The translations under genes were made by a program, and so were the position numbers. A DNA stretch of 64,000 bases, taken from contig CALXQK010000013.1 of NCBI GenBank assembly GCA_944390745.1, positions 370,696 to 434,695 on the forward strand. The letters run 5' to 3'. This DNA comes from an uncultured Duodenibacillus sp. GTDB taxonomy: Bacteria > Pseudomonadota > Gammaproteobacteria > Burkholderiales > Burkholderiaceae_F. Positions 15,656-25,071 of the stretch are shown here, piece after piece. Within the stretch, counting starts at the first letter, position 1. Each line of letters opens with the position of its first letter. Under the pieces are notes generated by a model that was not told the origin of the DNA, ran no database searches, and saw only the letters and a program-made list of their open reading frames with translations.

Positions 15656-17899
15656 CTAGTGCAGCTGCCCCCAGTAGAGCGTGATCGACGAGGACTCCCC
15701 AAAGGTGCGGCCCGCCACCAGATAAATGGGCCCGAACCAGGTGTCGAAGGCGACATACACGCTTGCCGCGCGCTTCCACTCACGGTCGAGCTGCCAGGCC
15801 TGCGAGTCGCTGCCGCTCTCGTCGTAGGCGCGGCCGATCTCGGCGCTGGCCCCGAGGTACACGGGCATGCGCAGCACGTTGATGTGCCGGCTGATGTCGT
15901 GATAGAGCATGGCGCGCGCCAGATGCAGACGGTTGCCGGCCCAGCGCCCGTAGGGCGAGCCTGAGAGATTGAACACGCCCCCGAGGTTGAAGTTGCCCGC
16001 CTGCGGCCCGCGGGCGTAGCGCCCGGACAGCAGCAGCGTGGTGCGCCTGTTGATGCTCAGCGGCTTCCAGAGACTGATGTCGTAGGCGATGTCGTTGATG
16101 GTCTCCATGCCCGTGGAGTCAGGCGCGATGGCCTTCCAGGCCATCGCCTCAAGCAGCAGCCCCTTCCTGGGGAAGCCCGCGTCGTCGAGCGTGTCGATGC
16201 CGAAGTTCAGGCGCGAGTAGGCCGACTGCGCCCGCGCGTTGAGATCGAGCGTGCCGATCTCGGCCTTGGTGCGGTTGTCGATCCAGCCGCCTCCAAAGCT
16301 GATGCGCCCGAAGCGGCCCATGTCGTAGCCCAGATAAAGCCCCATGTCGAGGCGCTCGTTGTGGTAGCGCGCAATCGCCGAGCCGCCCTCGTTGTAGACG
16401 TCAAAGGGCTCCCACTCGTAGGAGATGACGGGCTGCAGGAAGAAGCTGCTCGCAGCGCCGAGCGGCTGGTGCCACTCCGAGGAGAGCCGCTTGATCTCGC
16501 CGAGCTGCACCTGATTGGTCCAGCGCCCGCCCCAGGCATTGAGCCAGGCCCAGGTGTGCGAGAGCATGACGTTGAATGTGTTGGACTGCGCGAAGTTGCT
16601 CTGCAGATTGCCGCCGAAGCGCAGCACCGAGTAGCCGTAGTCCTTCTCGGTGGGCTCGTAGACAAGAACCTCGGTGTTGTTGGGCCCCGGCTCAAAGCGA
16701 AACGGCACGCTCTGGAAGTCCCCGGTCGCCCACAGCTCGCGGGCGGCGTCGGCCACCTCTTCGTTGCTCACCGGGCGGCTTGTGTCGATGTCGACTTCCG
16801 AGCGCACGCGCTCGGCGTTGACCGTCTTGAGCCCCTCGATGCGCACGTCCGAAAGGGTATGGACGTTCTCCTGGTGCATCAGCCGGCTGCGCGCCCCAGC
16901 CCAGGCGCGGTACTGCGCCTCGGAAACCGAGTAGGCGCGAAGGCTTTCGCTCTTGGCCATGGTCGCCTTGTAGCCGCGCTCAATGATCTCCGAGGCGCGC
17001 ATGAAGTCGCCCGAGGTAAAGCCCGTCAGGTCGGGCTCGATGTAGACGTCGCCCGTCTCGATGAGCTTCTTGGAGTCGCGGACGTTCTGCTCGGTGAGCA
17101 GGTTCACCACCTGCCCCATGATGCCCACGATGCTGCCGAGGTCCTTGCGGGTGCCCAGAGGCGTGCCGACGTTGACCACCACAAGCCGCTCGGCGCCCAT
17201 GCTGCGCGCCTGTCCGACCGGAAGGTTGTCCACAAGGCCGCCGTCGACGAGCAGCTTTCCGTGAAACTCCACCGGCGCATAGGCTCCGGGCACCGACATC
17301 GAGGCGCGCATGGCCTGCGCAAGCGTGACGTCCTTTTGAAGCACCACGCGCGCACCCTGCTCAAGATCGGTGGCCACGGCCGCAAATGGAATGGAAAGCG
17401 TCGAGAGGTCATTGACCGAGTTGACCGGTTCGGTGACGCGCTGCAGGAAGATATCGAGCTCCTGCGAGGGCACGACCTGCGCGGGGAACTTGAGCCCGTC
17501 GCGGGTGAGCCCGATTTCGCCGTCTCCGAGCCCCTGGCGGTCCTCGGCCTTGCGCGTCCAGGTGAGCTTCTCGCGGTCCGGGCGCGGCGCAAACATTCTC
17601 GGCCAGTTCACCGAAAGCGTAATCTCACGGATCTCGTCGGCGCTGTAGCCCGCGGCAAAGCCCCCGCCCACCATCGAGCCCATGCTCGTGCCGGCCACGA
17701 CGTCAAAGGGAATGCGCAGCTCCTCGAGGGCCTTGAGAACGCCGATGTGCGCAAAGCCCCGGGCGCCGCCCCCGGAGAGCACCAGCCCGAGCCTCGGGCG
17801 CTCGGCGTGCGCCGCATCCTGCGCGCATGCGCCTGCGGCCGGCGCAAGGACCAGCGCAAGCGAAACAACCAGGGTGGCAAGAAGGCGCCGGGTCGTCAT
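15656..17899 (-). CDS. Type Vd autotransporter: patatin-like phospholipase with OMP85-type barrel (PlpD-like)
   Basis: 747 residues from ATG 17899 (MTTRRLLATL); the longer frame begins with TTG. A signal peptide is followed by a patatin domain with oxyanion loop GGGARGFAHIG, nucleophile GTSMGSM and catalytic Asp in LLVDGGLVDN. A POTRA-like segment follows (about 340-410, with DVRIEGLKTVNAERVRSEVD). The C-terminal ~300 residues form a beta-barrel similar to surface antigen D15/BamA. This is the PlpD architecture: a secreted phospholipase A made with its own outer-membrane translocator. It converges with the ThiF-like gene. Confidence 0.9.
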   Translation of the reverse strand: MTTRRLLATLVVSLALVLAPAAGACAQDAAHAERPRLGLVLSGGGARGFAHIGVLKALEELRIPFDVVAGTSMGSMVGGGFAAGYSADEIREITLSVNWPRMFAPRPDREKLTWTRKAEDRQGLGDGEIGLTRDGLKFPAQVVPSQELDIFLQRVTEPVNSVNDLSTLSIPFAAVATDLEQGARVVLQKDVTLAQAMRASMSVPGAYAPVEFHGKLLVDGGLVDNLPVGQARSMGAERLVVVNVGTPLGTRKDLGSIVGIMGQVVNLLTEQNVRDSKKLIETGDVYIEPDLTGFTSGDFMRASEIIERGYKATMAKSESLRAYSVSEAQYRAWAGARSRLMHQENVHTLSDVRIEGLKTVNAERVRSEVDIDTSRPVSNEEVADAARELWATGDFQSVPFRFEPGPNNTEVLVYEPTEKDYGYSVLRFGGNLQSNFAQSNTFNVMLSHTWAWLNAWGGRWTNQVQLGEIKRLSSEWHQPLGAASSFFLQPVISYEWEPFDVYNEGGSAIARYHNERLDMGLYLGYDMGRFGRISFGGGWIDNRTKAEIGTLDLNARAQSAYSRLNFGIDTLDDAGFPRKGLLLEAMAWKAIAPDSTGMETINDIAYDISLWKPLSINRRTTLLLSGRYARGPQAGNFNLGGVFNLSGSPYGRWAGNRLHLARAMLYHDISRHINVLRMPVYLGASAEIGRAYDESGSDSQAWQLDREWKRAASVYVAFDTWFGPIYLVAGRTFGESSSITLYWGQLH

Positions 17900-18131
17900 G
17901 GCGGAAGACTTTCGCGGTGTTTTCAAGGGGATTGGAGTGGTCTTTCGGGTGAGTTTAGCCGCTTTGCGGCCGGCAAAACGCTCCGCGGGCCCTTGTCGGC
18001 AGACGCCGCGCGGGCCGCGCGCGCCGCGGCGCCGCGGCGCATGCTCTAAAATAAATGATTCAGCGGGCCGCTTGCCGGGCGAGCGGCGCCCTTTGCGTTA
18101 TCTGACCCCTGAAGTGAAAGGATCTTCTCCG

Positions 18132-18866
<735 letters not shown>

Positions 18867-18920
18867 AACGCCTTCTTCAGGCAGGGCGCCCGCGTGCGGA
18901 CGCCTTGCCGCGCAGATGCG

Positions 18921-18946
18921 AAAAACGCCGCTTGCGCGGCGTTTTT
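18921..18946. terminator. Bidirectional terminator between the GlnQ-type gene and lptG
   Basis: AAAAACGCCGC-N4-GCGGCGTTTTT is an 11-bp perfect stem with A/T runs on both sides, serving both convergent genes. Confidence 0.9.
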
Positions 18947-18974
18947 CGTTTCCGGACCCCCTCTTTCGGGTCCC

Positions 18975-20111
18975 CTATCTTCGCTCGACGATCCACATGG
19001 CCGCCGAGGCAAGAACGAGCATGATGAGCGATGGCAGCGGCGCCACCACCATCGCGGGCCATGTGTTGAGAATGCCCATGAAGGCGAAGATGTTGTTGAG
19101 CGCGTAGAACGAGATGCCGATCATCAGCCCGATGAAGATTCGAATCGACACGCCGCCGCTGCGCACGTTCAGATACGCAAAGGGCATCGCAACGGCAAGC
19201 ATCACGAAGATGGCTATCGGGTAGAAGATCTTCGTCCAGAGCGCCACCTCGTAGCGCTCGGTCGTCTGCCGCGTCTCCCTGAGGTGCCCGATGTAGCTCC
19301 AGAGCTCGGCGATGCCCATGCGCTCGGGCTTGATCGTCAGAACGCCCAGGATGTCGGGGCGCATGTCGCTTGGCAGCATCAGGTCGACGCCCTTGCGGAA
19401 GGTGCTTGCCTCAACCATTGGATTTTCGTCGCGCGTCACCCGCGGCAGTCCCTCGACGGTCGCATCCTTCAGATGCCACCCCGAGCGCGGGATGTAGTTG
19501 GCCTCCGGCGCATGCAGGATGCGCACCAGATCCCCCTTGTCGTTGAACTCAAAGACGCGCCAGGCGCCCGTGCGGCTGTCCTCGCCGGCGATGAGGTTGT
19601 GCACGTTGACAAAGCGCATCGTCACATCGCCCGCCCGGCCGTCGCGCACCGTGTCCTTGACCCACACGCCCGAGGCATAGCCGCGCGCGGTGAGCGTGCT
19701 CTTTAGAAGAATCGTGCGCATCTCGCCGCGCATCTTGTCGGCCGCTGGCGTCACCCACTCGCCGAGCGCGTAGGTCATGGCGATGAGCACGAGCGCGGGC
19801 ACAAGGAGCATGCCCGCAAGCCTCATGGGCGAGAGCCCGGCAACGCGAAGGATCGTGAATTCAGAGTTGGCCGCCCAGCGGCTCAGGGTGTAGACCCCGC
19901 CCAGCAGCGCCGCAATGGGCATGACCTCGTACAGGCGTGAGGGCAGCTTCAGGGCCGTCAGAAAGAGCGCCGTGCCGAAGTCGTAGCGGCTGCCAATGTT
20001 CTTGGCCTGGCCCACGAGGTCGAAGAACGCAATGAGCAGCACGAGCGAAATGAGGATGAATCCCGTCGAGATCAGGATTTCCTTGGCGAGATGACGGGTG
20101 ACGACTCTCAT
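18975..20111 (-). CDS. lptG: LptG, LPS export permease
   Basis: 378 residues. YjgP/YjgQ fold: three N-terminal membrane segments (ILISTGFILISLVLLIAFF; LYEVMPIAALLGGVYTL; LLVPALVLIAMTYALGEW), a large periplasmic beta-jellyroll (about 125-275) and three C-terminal segments. With LptF and the LptB ATPase it lifts LPS out of the inner membrane. Its start overlaps the lptF stop by four bases (20108-20111). Confidence 0.94.
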   Translation of the reverse strand: MRVVTRHLAKEILISTGFILISLVLLIAFFDLVGQAKNIGSRYDFGTALFLTALKLPSRLYEVMPIAALLGGVYTLSRWAANSEFTILRVAGLSPMRLAGMLLVPALVLIAMTYALGEWVTPAADKMRGEMRTILLKSTLTARGYASGVWVKDTVRDGRAGDVTMRFVNVHNLIAGEDSRTGAWRVFEFNDKGDLVRILHAPEANYIPRSGWHLKDATVEGLPRVTRDENPMVEASTFRKGVDLMLPSDMRPDILGVLTIKPERMGIAELWSYIGHLRETRQTTERYEVALWTKIFYPIAIFVMLAVAMPFAYLNVRSGGVSIRIFIGLMIGISFYALNNIFAFMGILNTWPAMVVAPLPSLIMLVLASAAMWIVERR

Positions 20112-21235
20112 TTCCTGTGCCTCGAGAAAATCCGGTAGGGCAGCTCAACGAGCGCGAGCGGCAGCCAGCGCTGCAGCCAGACGCGCCGCACGAACAGAAG
20201 CACCGTGACCAGAAGAACGGAGCCGTTGAGCGCCACGAGGGCTGCAAGCCACGGCGCACGCTCGGTCTTCACCCAGGTCTCGGCCACTGAAATGCCGTTG
20301 AGATACAAAATGAAGATCAGCACCGCGAGCACCAGGCTGAGGCTCTTGCCCGCGCGCGGGTTGGTGTAGGAAAGCGGAATGGCCAGAAGCGCCAGGTTGA
20401 ACGCCGCCAGGGGCCAGCACAGGCGCCAGACGAACTCGGCCTTGGCCACGGGCGTGTCCAGGGCGAGCAGCCGGTCAAGCGGCAGCTCCTCGACGTCGCG
20501 GCTTGCGTAGGCCTGGTCGGCCTTGCTCTCGAGCCGCAGCTCGTAGGTGTCGAAGTCCACCACGCGCCAGGCCGCGTCCTCGCCGCTGCTCGTGTCGTAG
20601 CGGCGCCCGTTTTTGAGCACCGCATAGCGGATGCCCGAGTCGGTGACGCGAATCTCGCCCGAGTCGGCCTTGACGATCGTCTCGCCGCGGCCGTTGCGCT
20701 CGCTCATGAAGATGTTGCGGATCTGCGTGCCGTCCTCGCTCACCTCCTCAATGAAGAAGACGCGCGCGCCGCCCTCGGTCTCAATGAAGCGCCCCGGAGA
20801 GATGCGGTTGACGTCGTCGCGCTGCTCGAACTGCTGCGAGGTGCGCTCGATCTGCGCCTTCGCCCAGGGCGTGATCACCAGGGAGATCACGCCCACGAGC
20901 GCCACCATGGGAAGCGCAAACCGCAGCACCGGACCCACCCAGCGCAGCAGGCTCAGGCCGCCGGAGCTGAACCACACCACCATCTCGCTGTCCTGCCAGC
21001 TGCGGATCATCACCATCAGGATGGCGATGAAGATCGACAGCGCCAGCAGCGCCGGCAGATTGGTCAGCGACGAGTACACCATCAGCTCAAAGACCGAGCG
21101 CGAGTCGACGTCGCCGCCGGCGGCCTCGCCGAGAATCGTGACGAGGCCCACGGTGAGCACGATCGAAAAGAGCACCGTGAAGACGCCGCCCGCACTGCTG
21201 GCGAACTCATTGACAAGCAATCGTCTGAAGATCAT
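20108..21235 (-). CDS. lptF: LptF, LPS export permease
   Basis: 375 residues, first gene of the lptFG pair. FRRLLVNEFASSAGGVFTVL starts the first membrane segment. The coupling-helix region carries SWQDSEMVVWFSSGGLS, typical of LptF. The middle is a periplasmic jellyroll (QFEQRDDVNRISPGRFIET and neighbours) and three membrane segments close the protein. The 185 bases upstream up to nhaC hold no recognised gene. In many relatives a leucyl aminopeptidase gene is divergent from lptF; here it is absent. Confidence 0.94.
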   Translation of the reverse strand: MIFRRLLVNEFASSAGGVFTVLFSIVLTVGLVTILGEAAGGDVDSRSVFELMVYSSLTNLPALLALSIFIAILMVMIRSWQDSEMVVWFSSGGLSLLRWVGPVLRFALPMVALVGVISLVITPWAKAQIERTSQQFEQRDDVNRISPGRFIETEGGARVFFIEEVSEDGTQIRNIFMSERNGRGETIVKADSGEIRVTDSGIRYAVLKNGRRYDTSSGEDAAWRVVDFDTYELRLESKADQAYASRDVEELPLDRLLALDTPVAKAEFVWRLCWPLAAFNLALLAIPLSYTNPRAGKSLSLVLAVLIFILYLNGISVAETWVKTERAPWLAALVALNGSVLLVTVLLFVRRVWLQRWLPLALVELPYRIFSRHRK

Positions 21236-21420
21236 GGCGACGTGAAACGGGCAAAACCTGTGGGCAAAGGAATCAAGACCTGCATCCGCTCATTCTAGCC
21301 GCGCCGGGCGGGCGCGCCTGCCCGCACCCGGCTTCTGAATTCAGGCATTTTGTAGAAATTGGTGACTGAATCAGCAGCAAGCCGCGGCGGCCGCCCCGGC
21401 CCGCTGCTGAAACCCCGGCG

Positions 21421-22968
21421 CTAGGCCGCGTCCTCCCGATAGGCGGGATTTCTGTTGCCGATGGCGTGCAGCAGCACCGTCAGGGCGGCAAGCGCACAGA
21501 AGGAGACCGCCAGCGACAGCAGAAGACTGCCGCCCGACAGGCCCGCGACCAGATAGCCCAGCGCCGCGCAGCAGGCCACGAGCAGCGCGTAGGGAATCTG
21601 CGTGGCGACGTGCTCGATGTGGTTGCACTGGGCGCCCGCCGACGACAGGATGGTCGTATCCGAAATGGGCGAGCAGTGGTCGCCGAACACGGAGCCCGCG
21701 AGCGTGGCCGAGAGCACGACGACGGTAAGCGACGGATCAAGCGCCTGGATGATCGGCACCACGATCGGAATCAGGATGCCGAACGTTCCCCAGGCCGTGC
21801 CCATCGAGAACGACAGGAAGGCCGCAAGGCAGAAGATGAGGAAGGGCAGGAACATCGCGCTCATGCCCGAGCTGACCACGATGTGCTCCATGAAGACCGG
21901 CGTCTGCAGCAGATCGCGGCACACGCCCGAGAGCGTCCAGGCCAGGATGAGGATGATGTTGGCCGGCAGCATCAGCTTCATGCCCTCGACCGAGCCCGAG
22001 GCAAAGTCGGCAAAGCTCATGAGCTTGCGGGGCACGTACATCAGCAGCGCGACGATCAGGGCGCCGAACGAGGCAAAGACAAGCGAGATCGAGGCCGAGG
22101 AGTTGCCGATCGCCGCCTGGAAGGTATGAAACTTCGCGTCCTCGCCCCAATAGCCGCCCGTATACATCAGGGCGAGCACCGCAAAAAGCATGAGCGCCAG
22201 CAGCGGCACGATCATGTCCCAGAGCGTGCCGCGCGGGTTGTAGCGCAGCTCATCGGCCTTCTGGGCGTCCCCGCCCGCGACCGTCCCGCGGGCGGCCCGC
22301 ACCTCGCTGCGGCGCATGGGGCCGAAGTCAAGGTTCGTCATGCAGATGAAGAACACCATGAAAAGCGACAGCAGCGCGTAGAAGTTCCACGGAATGGTCG
22401 CCACGAAGGCGCTGATCTCGCTGTCGAAGGCGCCCGTGTCCTTGAGGCTTGATCCCACGGCCGCCGCCCACGATGAGATGGGGGCGATGATGCACACCGG
22501 CGCGGCCGTGCTGTCGATGATGTAGGCCAGCTTGGCGCGGCTCACCTTGTAGATGTCCGTGATCGGGCGCATCACGGTGCCCACCGTCAGGCAGTTGAAG
22601 TAGTCGTCGATGAAGATCGCAATGCCCAGCCCCGCGGTGGCTCCAAGCGAGGAGCGGCGGCCGCGGATCACCCGCGTCGAGGCCTTGCCGTAGGCCACCG
22701 TGCCGCCCGAGAGGCTGATGAGGTAGACGAGCGCGCCCAGAAGCGAGCAGAAGATGAGGATGTTGAAGTCCACCTTCTTGGCCATGAGCGTGAAGGCCGT
22801 CTCAAGCGTTCCCATGAGCATGTTGCCGCCGGTGCCGCATGCGTAGATGAGCGTTCCGGTGAAGATGCCCACCAGAAGCGACGAGAAGACCTCCTTGGTC
22901 ACCAGCGCAAGCCCGATGGCGACGATTGGAGGAAGGATGGAGAGCCATTCGGCAGCGTAAGGTTGCAT
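21421..22968 (-). CDS. Na+/H+ antiporter, NhaC family
   Basis: 515 residues with about eleven to twelve membrane segments. Family features: IAIFIDDYFNCLTVGTVMRP (about residues 125-144), PVCIIAPISSWAAAVGSSLK, and the C-terminal FSMGTAWGTFGILIPIVVPI and VFGDHCSPISDTTILSSAGA. These match the NhaC ion-transporter superfamily; members exchange Na+/H+ or act as malate/lactate-type antiporters, so substrate is not certain. AAGGA lies ten bases before ATG 22968. It appears monocistronic. Confidence 0.9.
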   Translation of the reverse strand: MQPYAAEWLSILPPIVAIGLALVTKEVFSSLLVGIFTGTLIYACGTGGNMLMGTLETAFTLMAKKVDFNILIFCSLLGALVYLISLSGGTVAYGKASTRVIRGRRSSLGATAGLGIAIFIDDYFNCLTVGTVMRPITDIYKVSRAKLAYIIDSTAAPVCIIAPISSWAAAVGSSLKDTGAFDSEISAFVATIPWNFYALLSLFMVFFICMTNLDFGPMRRSEVRAARGTVAGGDAQKADELRYNPRGTLWDMIVPLLALMLFAVLALMYTGGYWGEDAKFHTFQAAIGNSSASISLVFASFGALIVALLMYVPRKLMSFADFASGSVEGMKLMLPANIILILAWTLSGVCRDLLQTPVFMEHIVVSSGMSAMFLPFLIFCLAAFLSFSMGTAWGTFGILIPIVVPIIQALDPSLTVVVLSATLAGSVFGDHCSPISDTTILSSAGAQCNHIEHVATQIPYALLVACCAALGYLVAGLSGGSLLLSLAVSFCALAALTVLLHAIGNRNPAYREDAA

Positions 22969-23061
22969 GACGATGTTTCCTTTGGCTGAAGCGTCCGGGG
23001 CAGCGGCTTTCCGCCCCGGGCCCCTGGTTTGCTGTGTTGCGTGTTGTCTGCGCCCGGTTTT

Positions 23062-23355
23062 CTAAAGGTTTTCCCCGCGCCGGGCGATGAGCTCATCAAG
23101 CCCCCGGCCGAGCTTGAGGCGCGCGGCCTTGCGCTCGAGCTGCGCGCGCGTCTCGCCGCGCGCGGCGTTGACCACGATGCAGCCCTCGATGGGGCAGAGC
23201 CTGCGGCACTGCGGCTCGTCGTGGACGCCCACGCACTCCGTGCAGCGCCCCTGGCGGATGACGTAGTGCTCCTCGCCCATCACGATCGCCTCGTTGGGAC
23301 ACTCAGGCTCGCAGACGTCGCAGTTGATGCACTCGTCGGTGATGATGAGAGACAT
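23062..23355 (-). CDS. 2[4Fe-4S] ferredoxin, YfhL type
   Basis: 97 residues. Two cluster motifs: CINCDVCEPECPNEAI and CTECVGVHDEPQCRRLCP, with the insertion between Cys residues typical of YfhL/Alvin ferredoxins, then a helical C-terminal tail. It transfers electrons at low potential; partner unknown. It lies 47 bases after coaD on the same strand, a pairing that is common in Betaproteobacteria. An AAGGAAGG site precedes the start. Confidence 0.93.
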   Translation of the reverse strand: MSLIITDECINCDVCEPECPNEAIVMGEEHYVIRQGRCTECVGVHDEPQCRRLCPIEGCIVVNAARGETRAQLERKAARLKLGRGLDELIARRGENL

Positions 23356-23402
23356 GCGAAAAAACCTTCCTTGCCTTCCCCGGCCCCTCCAAGGGGGGGG
23401 GT

Positions 23403-23882
23403 CTAGGATGAAAACTTCCGGCGCAGCAGCTCCTGGGTGCGCGCAGCGACGAACCTTGAGACGTCGCCGCCCATCGAGGCGATCTCGCGCACGAAGCTGC
23501 CGCTGACGAACTGATGCTCGAGCGCGGGCATCAGAAAGACCGTCTCAACGCCCGCGGCGAGCGTGCGGTTCATGCCCGCAAGCTGAAACTCGTACTCAAA
23601 GTCGCTCACCGCGCGCACGCCGCGCACGATGACCTTCGCGCCGAGCTCGCGCACGAGATCGACCAGAAGCCCCTCGTAGCCCACCACCTTCACGCCCGGC
23701 TTTCCGGCCGTGAGCTCCCGCGCAAGCTCCAGCCGCTCTTGAAGCGTAAAGAGAGGCTTCTTGCGCGTGCTCGCCGCCACGGCAAGCACCACGTTTCCAA
23801 AAAGCGAGAGCGCCCGGTCAAGCACATCCTCGTGCCCGAGCGTCATCGGGTCAAAGGTGCCCGGATAGACGGCCAGAACCAT
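23403..23882 (-). CDS. coaD: Phosphopantetheine adenylyltransferase
   Basis: 159 residues, normal length. Nucleotidyltransferase motifs: GTFDPMTLGHEDVL at the N-terminus (TxGH), the KxxxF region in STRKKPLFTLQERLE, VRGVRAVSDFEYEFQLAGMN in the middle, and FVSGSFVREIASMGGDVSRF at the end. It makes dephospho-CoA from 4'-phosphopantetheine and ATP. A nine-base G/C homopolymer (23393-23401) lies immediately after its stop codon. Confidence 0.96.
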   Translation of the reverse strand: MVLAVYPGTFDPMTLGHEDVLDRALSLFGNVVLAVAASTRKKPLFTLQERLELARELTAGKPGVKVVGYEGLLVDLVRELGAKVIVRGVRAVSDFEYEFQLAGMNRTLAAGVETVFLMPALEHQFVSGSFVREIASMGGDVSRFVAARTQELLRRKFSS

Positions 23883-23977
23883 GACTGAAGGGAAAATAAC
23901 GGGAAAGATTGCTTATTTTAGCAATCAGGCGGCAGCCGCAGTCTTCTGCGCATGGAATGACCCCGCGCACGCCCGCC

Positions 23978-24015
23978 AAAAAAAAAGAAAAGGCCGGATG
24001 CCCTCGCACCCGGCC
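23978..24015 (-). terminator. Terminator of the MipA-family gene
   Basis: Minus strand GGCCGG (24010-24015) pairs with CCGGCC (23992-23997) and is followed by TTTTC and nine T's. Confidence 0.8.
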
Positions 24016-24045
24016 CCGCGTCCCGCTGCCGGGACGTTCCCCCGA

Positions 24046-24801
24046 CTAGAACCGCCAGTTCACGCCGCCGCCAAAGCCGATGCGGGTGGTGTCGTCGACC
24101 ATCGGGCTGTCCTTGACCTCACTGCCGAGAGAGCGCACCGAGCCCTCGAGCCACACGGAGAGATGCTCGCTGAAGCTGTAGTCCAGAAACAGGCGCGCAT
24201 ACCCCGACACGGAGCTGTCGGCGCTGTAGGCCTTCAGGCCGCTGCGCCGCGACTCAGCCGCGGAGATGCCGTAGTAGTAGTCGTTGAAGTTGGAGCTCGA
24301 CCAGGTCAGGCCGACCTCCGGAGTGATGCCGAGGCGTGCGACCTGAAAGCGCTTGAGCACGTTGACGTCGGCAAGAAAGCCGTTGCTCTCGCCGGAGATG
24401 TCGCCCGAGATCTTGGCTCCGAGGCTGAACCACGGGTGCAGATAGCGGTAGCTCAAATTGGCAAAGGCGCTCGCGTCGCGGTCGTCGAGCCGCTTCATCC
24501 GCGCATCGTCGCTGTCGCTGGCGTCAAACTCAAGCGGCATGTAGGAGATGCCGAGCATCACCGCATGGCGGTCGTTCTTCAGAAGATAGCCGCCCGCCTC
24601 AAGTCCGTGCAGATAAAAGTACCTGGTCTCCACGTTCATGATGGGCGCGGGCAGAACCTCCACGTCAACGCCCTTGTATTCGCGGCGGTCAAAGTGCACG
24701 CCGGCGCCGAGCGCATAGTCGGCGGCCGCGGCCGGCACGGCCGCGGCAATGCCGGCCGCGGCAAGCGCCGCCGCGGCAGCCAGTTTGAGCTTTATTTCCA
24801 T
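24046..24801 (-). CDS. MipA/OmpV family outer-membrane protein
   Basis: 251 residues from ATG 24801 (MEIKLKLAAAAA) with AGGAGA about ten bases upstream; the reading to 24858 adds residues before the signal peptide. A signal peptide is cleaved near AAAADYALGAG. The rest alternates short amphipathic strands, including YALGAGVHFDRREYKG and VETRYFYLHGLEAGGYL, and ends GFGGGVNWRF with a terminal aromatic as expected of a barrel inserted by BAM. MipA was described as a scaffold linking MltA to PBP1B; OmpV relatives are porin-like. Confidence 0.85.
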   Translation of the reverse strand: MEIKLKLAAAAALAAAGIAAAVPAAAADYALGAGVHFDRREYKGVDVEVLPAPIMNVETRYFYLHGLEAGGYLLKNDRHAVMLGISYMPLEFDASDSDDARMKRLDDRDASAFANLSYRYLHPWFSLGAKISGDISGESNGFLADVNVLKRFQVARLGITPEVGLTWSSSNFNDYYYGISAAESRRSGLKAYSADSSVSGYARLFLDYSFSEHLSVWLEGSVRSLGSEVKDSPMVDDTTRIGFGGGVNWRF

Positions 24802-25071
24802 TTTTTCATTGTCTCCTGATAAAACCCGGCCCTGATCGAGGCTTTTCGGGTTCGTCAAAAGTTAAATCACAGGGACGGGAATTTTTGCACGGGCGCAGCT
24901 GCATCAGCTGAAAGCCGCAGACCTCTTTCCGTTCGAACCCCAACCCGCCCGATCATCCGCACCGCCGATACAATCTGCGGGGCTTTTGCAGGGCAGGACA
25001 ATTCCCGCCCCTGCGCTGCGGGCGCTTCACACGCGCCTGCACGCTCCTTGCGCAGACACGGAACACGACTC

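Noticed and set aside
16361-18049. A 562-codon plus-strand open frame over the patatin autotransporter
   Set aside because: Shadow of the minus-strand gene, which has complete catalytic motifs.
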